Below are positions 57,820 to 64,000 of a DNA stretch of 64,000 bases, in pieces. Each line of letters begins with the position of its first letter. Position 1 is the stretch's first letter. The translations under genes and the position numbers were made by a program. Source of the stretch: Pusillimonas minor (GTDB taxonomy: Bacteria; Pseudomonadota; Gammaproteobacteria; Burkholderiales; Burkholderiaceae_B); the NCBI RefSeq assembly GCF_014237865.1, contig NZ_JACJUU010000004.1, forward strand, positions 1 to 64,000. The letters run 5' to 3'. Below the pieces are notes generated by a model. The model made no database searches, had not been told where the DNA came from, and saw nothing but the letters and a program-made list of their open reading frames with translations.

Positions 57820-58790
57820 ATGTCGAACCCAGAGTCTATTAGTTGTGTTGTACCTTGCCTGAACGAGCATGCCAACCTTGGAGTGCTGATTCCCGGCTTG
57901 ATTACTGTACTTAAAAAGCTGACACCGCGCTACGAGATTATTGTGGTCGACGATGGCAGCACCGATGCCACGCCCGAACTGGTCAACCGGCTGGCGGCGG
58001 CTCACCCCGAAATTGTTTACCTGCAGTTGTCGCGCAACTTTGGCAAAGAAAACGCTCTTAGCGCCGGGCTCGAGGCAGCGCAAGGCCAGGTGGTGGTCAG
58101 TATGGATGCCGACCTGCAGCATCCACCGGCGCTTATCCCCGAAATGCTGGCGCGCTGGCAGGCGGGCGCCGACATGGTCTATGGCGTGCGTGCCAGCCGT
58201 CACGACGAATCTGCCTTCAAACGTGTTGGCACCAAATTGTTTTATCAGCTTATGCGTACGCCCGGCGGTGTGCGGGTGAAAACGCGGGAGACTTCCGGCT
58301 GATGGACCGCTCGGTCGTTGATGCCTTGCTGATGCTGCCCGAACGCAATCGTTTCATGAAAGGCTTGTTTGCCTGGGTAGGCTTCAAGGCCGAGCCTTTT
58401 TATTATCATCCGCCCGAGCGGCTGCACGGCACCAGCACCTTCAAGCCGTTTAAGTTGTTCGGGTTTGCCATAGACGGCCTGACGGCATTTACGACCTGGC
58501 CGCTACGCGTATTAAGCGTGGCAGGTATTGTGATTTCGCTACTGGCCTTTGCGTTTGGGGCGTTTACGGTCATCAAGCATTTGTTGTTTGGCGATCCGGT
58601 GCAAGGGTTTACCACGTTGGCCACCGTTATTTTGTTTTTTGCGGGTGTCAACCTGGTGTCGGTGGGCGTGCTGGGCGAGTACATCGGGCGTATTTTTGGC
58701 GAGGTTAAAAACCGCCCCGTGTACATCGTACGCAAGCGCCACGGGCAGGGGCTTACAACGCCGGGAGATATCCCCGACAGTGAGGTTTAA
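57820..58790 (+). pseudogene. Family 2 glycosyltransferase (GtrB/DPM-like), frameshifted
   Basis: The 5' part (57,820-58,302) encodes a GT-A fold with VVDDGSTDATPE and the DxD-like MDADLQHPP. The 3' part (to 58,790), in another frame, encodes MDRSVVDALLMLPERNRFMKGLFAWVGFK and two C-terminal membrane helices. The usual linking motif AGDFRLMDR is present in the DNA just before 58,302 but out of frame. A single missing base near 58,278-58,288 (around AAAACGCGGGAG) explains this. Intact, it would move a sugar from a nucleotide donor to undecaprenyl phosphate, working with GtrA downstream. It may be a true lesion or a sequence error; the halves otherwise look undamaged. Confidence 0.85.
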
Positions 58791-58878
58791 GGGGCGTTAA
58801 CTGCGCGCCGCGCATTGCAAGCGTCAAAACCAACAGTGGGCCGGGTGCGTTTAATTGGCATTGCAAACGTGGCGTCGC

Positions 58879-59280
58879 TTATACCTTTTGCGCGCCCGCC
58901 TGCCTGAATGCCCAGAACCGGCCGGCGACAAAGGTCAATACGGCAATTGCAATCAAGATCAGCGCCAGCAGTACGTCGTACCGTATGGGTGTGGCATGCA
59001 GCAACAGGGCATAAGCCACTTCGTTAATACCAAAGCCGGCCGCCGACACGGCAAAGAATCGCCGCAGTGCCTGGCCAAGCGGCGCACCCTGGTGCCTGAA
59101 AGTCAGGGTATAGTGCCCGGCAAACGATACGCAAAACGCAACCAGCCAACCCGCTACGTTGGCCAGCAATGGGGCTAGCCCCAGTAACGACACCGCAGCC
59201 ACGACGACCAGCCAATGGGTTGCCGCGGCGGCACAGCCTACTAATACAAACCAGGCCACCTGGCCCATTAATTTCTGCAT
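58879..59280 (-). CDS. gtrA: GtrA-family membrane protein
   Basis: 133 residues from ATG 59,280 with four membrane helices (VAWFVLVGCAAAATHWLVVV, LANVAGWLVAFCVSFAGHYTLTFRHQ, FGINEVAYALLLHATPI, VLTFVAGRFWAFRQ). GtrA proteins flip polyprenyl-phosphate sugars. It lies convergent with the glycosyltransferase and divergent from the ChbG-like gene; the two divergent starts share the CATG at 59,278-59,281. Confidence 0.82.
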   Translation of the reverse strand: MQKLMGQVAWFVLVGCAAAATHWLVVVAAVSLLGLAPLLANVAGWLVAFCVSFAGHYTLTFRHQGAPLGQALRRFFAVSAAGFGINEVAYALLLHATPIRYDVLLALILIAIAVLTFVAGRFWAFRQAGAQKV

Positions 59281-60112
59281 GATGAGTTCGCAAGACAAGC
59301 AGGCCAGCAATGGCGACCTGAAACCGCTCATTGTATGCGCCGACGACTTCGGCATGAACCCTGCCGCCAATCGCGCCATTCTGGCTCTGGCCGACGCAGG
59401 GCGTTTAAGCGCCACCAGTTGCCTGGTCGATGGCCCTTGCTTTGCGCAAGGCGCAGCGGCTTTGCGGGCCCGGCAAGTGCAAAAGGGTCTGCACCTTAAC
59501 TTCACCGACAACCTGGGGCAGCCCGGGCTGCATCAGCCGTTAAAGGCGCTTATTTGCGACGCCTACCTTTATCGTCTTGATGTCGCGGCCGTGCGGGCTC
59601 AAATCGTGCGTCAGCTTGACCGTTTTGAAGCCGTAATGGGGCAGGCACCTGACTATGCCGATGGTCATTTGCATGTCCATCAACTGCCGCAAATTCGTGA
59701 CGAGCTTGTGTTCGAGTTGTCGCGCCGGTACGGACACAAGCCCGGGTTCTGGCTGCGCAGCACCCAAATGCGTTCGCAACCCGCCATGCCGGCAGGCCTG
59801 CGTTTCAAGGCGCGCGTCATTCAGGCCTTGGGTGCGGGTGCGTTGGTTAAGTTGGCCCGCGAAAGCGGCTTCCAGACCAATCCGCGTTTTCTGGGGGCGT
59901 ACGACTTTCAGGGCGGTGCGGCTGCGTATGGCCGTTGGCTCGATGCCTGGGTGTCGGTGGCCCAACCCGGCGACGTCATGATGTGTCACCCCGAACAGGC
60001 GCAAGTGGATGATGCGCGCATCGACCCGCAACGCAATGCTGAATTTACCCTGTTGCACGGCCCGGCATTTGCCAACGCGCTTAGCCGTTACGGCGTGCGT
60101 GTGCAGGTGTAA
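59279..60112 (+). CDS. ChbG/HpnK-family (YdjC-like) deacetylase
   Basis: 277 residues; ATG 59,279 or 59,282. The family metal-site motifs are clear: LIVCADDFGMN, LHLNFTD and DGHLHVHQLPQ. YdjC-like enzymes remove acetyl groups from N-acetylhexosamines (chitin oligomers, or the HpnK hopanoid path). Together with the neighbouring glycosyltransferase and GtrA it suggests modification of a lipid-linked sugar. A short hydrophilic leader precedes the domain. No obvious ribosome site. Confidence 0.88.
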   Translation: MMSSQDKQASNGDLKPLIVCADDFGMNPAANRAILALADAGRLSATSCLVDGPCFAQGAAALRARQVQKGLHLNFTDNLGQPGLHQPLKALICDAYLYRLDVAAVRAQIVRQLDRFEAVMGQAPDYADGHLHVHQLPQIRDELVFELSRRYGHKPGFWLRSTQMRSQPAMPAGLRFKARVIQALGAGALVKLARESGFQTNPRFLGAYDFQGGAAAYGRWLDAWVSVAQPGDVMMCHPEQAQVDDARIDPQRNAEFTLLHGPAFANALSRYGVRVQV

Positions 60113-60179
60113 ACTGGAAGGCGAATATTTATTTTTTGCAGTGGCACACACGCCGCTGCCGTCAGACGGAGCAAATAAA

Positions 60180-60518
60180 ATGGCTGTACCTGTTAACCCC
60201 CTTACCGATAGCTTTTCGGTTGCCCCGCAATTGGCGCCCGAAGATATGGCTGCCGTGGCTGCGGCCGGCTATAAAAGTGTCATTATCAATCGTCCCGATT
60301 TCGAAGGTGGTGCCGATCAGCCCACGTCGGCCGATGTGATTGCCGCGGCAAAAGCTGCAGGCTTGCAGGTTGAGTATCAACCTGTCGTCAGCGGCGCCAT
60401 CACGGCCGAAGACGTCGCCCGCTTCTCTCAGTTGCTCAATACCTTGCCCGGCCCCGTATTGGCGTATTGCCGCAGCGGTGCGCGGTGTACCAATCTGTTC
60501 CGTGCCGCTACTTCTTGA
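60180..60518 (+). CDS. Phosphatase/sulfurtransferase-like protein (TIGR01244 family)
   Basis: 112 residues from ATG 60,180, with CGGAG 10 bases upstream; the longer frame to 60,009 lies inside the preceding gene. FSVAPQLAPEDMAAVAAAGYKSVIINRPDFEGGADQPT and the C-terminal loop YCRSGARCTNLF (Cys-x5-Arg type) match the beta-lactamase hydrolase-like/DSP-like family. Some members sit with sulfide oxidation genes; the function is not proven. Confidence 0.8.
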   Translation: MAVPVNPLTDSFSVAPQLAPEDMAAVAAAGYKSVIINRPDFEGGADQPTSADVIAAAKAAGLQVEYQPVVSGAITAEDVARFSQLLNTLPGPVLAYCRSGARCTNLFRAATS

Positions 60519-60613
60519 TTCAGCGCAAACTACGGCAGAATCCCGACTTTATTTTTTTAACGTCCGTTCGTACCATGGTGTACCAACATTAATCCCTGCA
60601 AAAGGCCCAACCC

Positions 60614-61075
60614 ATGTTCAAGAAAATTCTTATCCCTACCGACGGCTCTGCACTTTCGGCACAGGCTGCCAACAAGGGTGTATGTTTTGCTAAAGAAATC
60701 GGTGCCGAAGTTGTTGCGTTGCACGTTTCGCAACCGTTTGCCGCAACGGTCGGGTTCGACGGCATGGCCGCTGCCTACGCCATTACCGACGAAGACTACG
60801 ATAAAACCGTCGCCGAACAAGCCGAAAAATATCTGCAGGCTGTTGCCGATCGTGCCGATACGGCGGGCGTCAAGGTCAGCAAGGTTGCCACTACCAATTT
60901 CAATGTGGCCGACGGCGTTGTACACGCTGCTGAAGAAAACGGTTGCGACCTGATCTTTATTGGTAGCCATGGCCGCAGTGGTTTGTCGCGTTTGCTGTTG
61001 GGCAGCGTAACAGCCAAGGTGCTTAGCCTGGCTAAAACAGCCGTGCTGGTTTACCGCGTCAAAGAAGATAAATAA
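60614..61075 (+). CDS. Universal stress protein (UspA family, ATP-binding type)
   Basis: 153 residues. Starts FKKILIPTDGSALSAQAANKGVCFAKEIGAEVVALHV, and the nucleotide-binding motif GSHGRSGLSRLLLGS (G-x2-G-x9-G-S) is complete, so it should bind ATP. The protein is followed by its own terminator. Confidence 0.92.
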   Translation: MFKKILIPTDGSALSAQAANKGVCFAKEIGAEVVALHVSQPFAATVGFDGMAAAYAITDEDYDKTVAEQAEKYLQAVADRADTAGVKVSKVATTNFNVADGVVHAAEENGCDLIFIGSHGRSGLSRLLLGSVTAKVLSLAKTAVLVYRVKEDK

Positions 61076-61125
61076 CCCGTCGGCGTGCCGGTATCGCGTG
61101 TATTGCGGGCCGGTGCTACGGGTGT

Positions 61126-61170
61126 TGCCGCTTGTGTGCCACATGTTGTGCGGGCACAAGCGGCATTTTT
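61126..61170 (+). terminator. Rho-independent terminator of the universal stress gene
   Basis: TGCCGCTTGTG (61,126-61,136) pairs with CACAAGCGGCA (61,155-61,165), followed by five T. It lies 50 bases past the usp stop and before the convergent fdsD gene. Confidence 0.8.
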
Positions 61171-61188
61171 ATGCCTGCCTGTCGGGCG

Positions 61189-61452
61189 TTAAGCAGTCGT
61201 GGCGGTTTTGGGCGTCAGGCGGTCGCGATGCTGCGTCAGGGCTTCGAGTGCAATGGCGTTCAGTTCGATGTTCGGGGTTTTGCCATCGGGGTGGGCGGCC
61301 AGGTAGTCGAGCAGCGCCTTACGCATGCGAGGTTCCCAAAACTTCTGGATATGGTTGGTCACGCCTTCAATGCCTTCGGCCCGATCGGGCATGGCATTGA
61401 AGAAATCGCCAATCCGGTTGGCCAGTTTGATCAAGTGGTCGATATTGTTCAC
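61189..61452 (-). CDS. fdsD: NAD-dependent formate dehydrogenase delta subunit
   Basis: 87 residues. The family features are the start NNIDHLIKLANRIGDFFNAMPDRAEGIEGVTNHIQKFWEPRMRKALLDYL and overall length. FdsD is a small subunit of the soluble NAD-linked formate dehydrogenase of the fdsGBACD type. Its start overlaps the preceding gene as ATGA. Confidence 0.9.
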   Translation of the reverse strand: MNNIDHLIKLANRIGDFFNAMPDRAEGIEGVTNHIQKFWEPRMRKALLDYLAAHPDGKTPNIELNAIALEALTQHRDRLTPKTATTA

Positions 61453-62324
61453 GAGGGGCTTCCTTCGCTGGAAAGATATTCGGGGTGGGCGTACGCGGTA
61501 AAAGCGTTTTGCCGGGTAAAACCCACCAGTAAAACATTCAGGTTGTGTGCCATTTGGGCAGCATAGTGTGTGGGCGCAGATACCGCCACGACGGCGCCGA
61601 TGCCCGCTGCGGCCGCCTTCTGGACCATCTCGAAGCTGGCCCGGCTTGAAATGACGGCAAAGCCCTCGGTTGTATCTTGACCTTGTCGGGCTAGATGGCC
61701 AATGAGTTTGTCGAATGCGTTATGACGGCCGACGTCTTCGCGTACCGACAGTAGTTGCCCTTGCATGTCGGCCCAGGCAGCGGCATGCGTGGCGCCGGTT
61801 TGTGCATGAACAGGCTGGCTGTCGCGCAGGCGACCTGCTGCGGCCAACACAGCGTTTGGGTTGATGCGTGCCGCGCGACCGGGCAGGGCGGGCAGCTTTC
61901 TTTCGACATCGCTCAGGCTTTCAAGGCCGCACAGGCCGCAACCGGTGCGCCCTGCCAGGCTGCGGCGACGTTGTTTAAGGTCGTTGATACAGGCCGAGGC
62001 AATAGTGACCTGAACAACAATGCCGTTGTCTTGTTCGTGTGTTTCGATGTCGTAGATGTCGGCCGGCCGACGAATAATACCTTCGGTCAGCGAAAACCCA
62101 TAGGCCAGGTCTTCGAGGTTTAGCGGCGTGGCCAGCACGGTGGCATGGCTGATGCCGTTGTACTCGAGGGCAATGGCCGTTTCTTCGGCGAGTATGTCGG
62201 TGTCGGGCTGCAGCCCGGCTGTGCCCGCGCAGTATCGCCAGACGGCAGACGACACCCCGCCGCCCGTCGCCGGCGTGGGGGCGCCGGTGAAGGTGGGTGC
62301 GGGTGTCGAGGCCGGCTGGGTCAT
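61449..62324 (-). CDS. fdsC: Formate dehydrogenase accessory sulfurtransferase (FdhD/FdsC)
   Basis: 291 residues. The CGLCG loop carries the cysteines that pass sulfur from IscS to the molybdenum cofactor, a step needed for formate dehydrogenase activity. EDVGRHNAFDKLIG and VISSRASFEMVQKAAAAGIG are further family motifs. It lies between fdsA and fdsD, the order of the fdsGBACD operon, 11 bases after fdsA. Confidence 0.93.
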   Translation of the reverse strand: MTQPASTPAPTFTGAPTPATGGGVSSAVWRYCAGTAGLQPDTDILAEETAIALEYNGISHATVLATPLNLEDLAYGFSLTEGIIRRPADIYDIETHEQDNGIVVQVTIASACINDLKQRRRSLAGRTGCGLCGLESLSDVERKLPALPGRAARINPNAVLAAAGRLRDSQPVHAQTGATHAAAWADMQGQLLSVREDVGRHNAFDKLIGHLARQGQDTTEGFAVISSRASFEMVQKAAAAGIGAVVAVSAPTHYAAQMAHNLNVLLVGFTRQNAFTAYAHPEYLSSEGSPS

Positions 62325-62335
62325 GCGGGAGAAGC

Positions 62336-64000
62336 TCAGTTTGAAGGCGCAGGTTCTTTGATGCGCTTTTCAAGCAGGTCGTGCTGCATATCGGTAAAGC
62401 GCGTCCAGTGGGCCTGCCAATCGGACGGTTGCGTGACCCGGCGCACTTGTACTGCAGTGACCTTGTACTCGGGGCAGTCGGTGGCCCAGTCGGAGCTGTC
62501 GGTGGTGACGACGTTGGCGCCCGACTCGGGGTGGTGGAACGTGGTGTAAACCACGCCGGGCTGGACGCGGTCGGTGATTTCGGCGCGTAAGGCTGTTTCG
62601 CCCGACCGGCTTTGAACGGCAACCCAATCGCCCATGCTGATGCCACGCTCTTCGGCATCGTGCGGGTGAATTTCCAGTACGTCTTCGTGGTGCCACAAGA
62701 CGTTGTCGGTGCGCCGGGTTTGAGCCCCCACGTTGTACTGAGACAAAATGCGCCCGGTGGTAAGCAGCAGCGGGAACTTGCGCGTACTGCGCTCGTCGCT
62801 GGGTACGTACTGGGTAATGACGAACTTGCCCTTGCCGCGCACGAATTGGTCAATGTGCATGATGGGGGTGCCTTCGGGGGCGTCTTCGTTGCAGGGCCAC
62901 TGAACACTGCCGCCCAACTCGTCGATCCGTTTAAACGAAACGCCTGTGAATGTCGGTGTCAGGCTGGCGATTTCGTCCATGATTTCGCTGGGGTGCTTGT
63001 AGTTCATGGGGTAGCCCAGCGCATTGGACAATGCGCAGGTGGCTTCCCAGTCGGCCAGGCCGGCCTGGGGTTCCATGACCTGGCGTACCCGCGAAATACG
63101 ACGCTCGGCGTTGGTGAAGGTGCCGTCTTTTTCCAGGAACGACGAGCCCGGCAGGAATACGTGGGCGTACTTGGCGGTTTCGTTCAGGAAAATATCCTGG
63201 ACGATGATGCATTCCATCGCGCTGAGGGCCGCAGTAACGTGTTGCGTGTTGGGGTCAGACTGGACGATGTCTTCGCCCTGGCAATACAGCGCCTTGAACG
63301 AGCCGCTAAGGGCCGCGTCGAACATGTTGGGAATACGCAGGCCGGGTTCGGGTTGGATGGTGACGCCCCAGGCCTGTTCGAATTGCTGTCGGACGGCGTT
63401 GTCGGATACATGGCGGTAGCCGGGTAGTTCGTGCGGGAACGAGCCCATGTCGCACGAGCCTTGCACGTTGTTTTGCCCGCGCAGCGGGTTGACGCCCACC
63501 CCTTCGCGGCCGATATTGCCGGTGGCCATAGCCAGGTTGGCAATGGCCATGACGGTGGTGGAGCCCTGGCTGTGCTCTGTTACACCCAGACCGTAGTAAA
63601 TAGAACCGTTGCCGTGGGTGGCGAACAGGCGGGCCGCGCCGCGCAAGTCGTTGGCATTGACCCCGGTGATCTCGGCCATGGCTTCGGGCGAGTTTTCGGG
63701 GCGCGATACAAATTCACGCCATTCGTTGAAGGCCTTGGTCTCGCAACGCTCGGCAACAAAGGCTTCGTCGATGAGGTTTTCGGTGGCAATAACGTGTGCC
63801 ATTGACGTGAGCAGGGCGGTGTTGGTGCCCGGCCGAACCGGCAGGTGGTAGTCGGCCTTGATGTGCGGCGAGCTGACCAGCTCGATGGTGCGTGGGTCGA
63901 TGACAATAAGTTTGGCGCCCTGACGCAGGCGGCTTTTCAGGCGCGAGGCAAACACGGGGTGCGCCGCGCTGGGGTTGGCGCCCATGACGATGACGACGTC
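62336..64000 (-). CDS. fdsA: Formate dehydrogenase alpha subunit, 3' part
   Basis: The frame is open to the right edge, and 554 codons of the C-terminal part are visible. The visible sequence begins VVIVMGANPSAAHPVF and continues with molybdopterin oxidoreductase motifs (IDPRTIEL, GTNTALLTSMAHVI, GVGVNPLRGQNNVQG, the C-terminal molybdopterin dinucleotide-binding domain with LLTTGRILSQYNVG and the TFHHPESGANVVT segment). The iron-sulfur and formate-binding N-terminus lies beyond the window. With fdsC and fdsD it forms a NAD-linked formate dehydrogenase that oxidises formate to CO2. Confidence 0.93.
   Translation of the reverse strand, partial: DVVIVMGANPSAAHPVFASRLKSRLRQGAKLIVIDPRTIELVSSPHIKADYHLPVRPGTNTALLTSMAHVIATENLIDEAFVAERCETKAFNEWREFVSRPENSPEAMAEITGVNANDLRGAARLFATHGNGSIYYGLGVTEHSQGSTTVMAIANLAMATGNIGREGVGVNPLRGQNNVQGSCDMGSFPHELPGYRHVSDNAVRQQFEQAWGVTIQPEPGLRIPNMFDAALSGSFKALYCQGEDIVQSDPNTQHVTAALSAMECIIVQDIFLNETAKYAHVFLPGSSFLEKDGTFTNAERRISRVRQVMEPQAGLADWEATCALSNALGYPMNYKHPSEIMDEIASLTPTFTGVSFKRIDELGGSVQWPCNEDAPEGTPIMHIDQFVRGKGKFVITQYVPSDERSTRKFPLLLTTGRILSQYNVGAQTRRTDNVLWHHEDVLEIHPHDAEERGISMGDWVAVQSRSGETALRAEITDRVQPGVVYTTFHHPESGANVVTTDSSDWATDCPEYKVTAVQVRRVTQPSDWQAHWTRFTDMQHDLLEKRIKEPAPSN

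Noticed and set aside
57820-58302. Short complete glycosyltransferase of 160 residues
   Set aside because: The family continues in another frame with the conserved AGDFRLMDR link, so this is the 5' half of a broken gene.
1-64000. CRISPR arrays, rRNA and complete prophage genes
   Set aside because: No regularly spaced repeats, rRNA-like sequence, integrase or phage structural genes were seen.

Overview
The window reads as a chromosome segment of a beta-proteobacterium, most likely Burkholderiales and Alcaligenaceae-like. This is inferred from gene content and order: an fdsGBACD-type formate dehydrogenase tail, gloB / SAM methyltransferase / rnhA / dnaQ near each other, an NsrR-NnrS-globin nitric-oxide module, a copper nitrite reductase, and the general protein style. 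No rRNA, complete tRNA or CRISPR array was seen.

Positions 1-13,000 are an accessory defence island. It opens with the last codons of an IS66-type transposase. Next comes a tightly overlapping six-gene operon on the minus strand: a TerY-like VWA protein, a WXG100-like helical protein, a long coiled-coil protein with a possible PD-(D/E)XK nuclease end, and three small unknown proteins. I do not recognise this operon as a named system, and it is the best candidate for something undescribed. Upstream of it, in the same direction, lies a CapW/BrxR-type WYL repressor gene. Divergent from the repressor is a complete type I Wadjet operon (jetABCD), with a promoter and an inverted-repeat operator candidate between them. 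A single-chain DUF262/HNH (GmrSD-like) protein closes the island. A 750-bp gene-poor stretch with palindromic repeats separates it from the backbone.

Positions 13,700-30,200 carry nirK with an extra N-terminal cupredoxin domain, a small exported protein, a DTW-domain tRNA modification enzyme, a PiT phosphate transporter, and a catabolic locus. In that locus a V4R-domain protein and a GntR regulator are translationally coupled, and they face a dipeptide-type ABC transporter, a Rieske dioxygenase (alpha and beta) and a flavin reductase. A frameshifted branched-chain-type binding protein and an FAD monooxygenase follow.

Positions 30,300-41,000 hold an RND efflux pair with an AraC regulator, a Rut-like set (LLM monooxygenase, flavin reductase, isochorismatase-type hydrolase), TerC, an NhaR-like regulator and a YdjM-like membrane protein. 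Positions 41,200-64,000 are mostly housekeeping: aromatic aminotransferase, TrhO, GST, FabI, gloB-mltD, methyltransferase, RNase HI, a second RND pair, DnaQ and SerA. They also hold the globin-nnrS-nsrR operon with a matching NsrR operator, a glycosyltransferase (frameshifted) / GtrA / ChbG-like group, a UspA protein, and the 3' part of fdsA-fdsC-fdsD.

Three genes (jetC start, the livK-like gene, the glycosyltransferase) are disturbed by apparent single-base indels, two at or next to short homopolymer runs and the third within a few bases of such runs. Either the strain carries fresh lesions or the assembly has residual indel errors.
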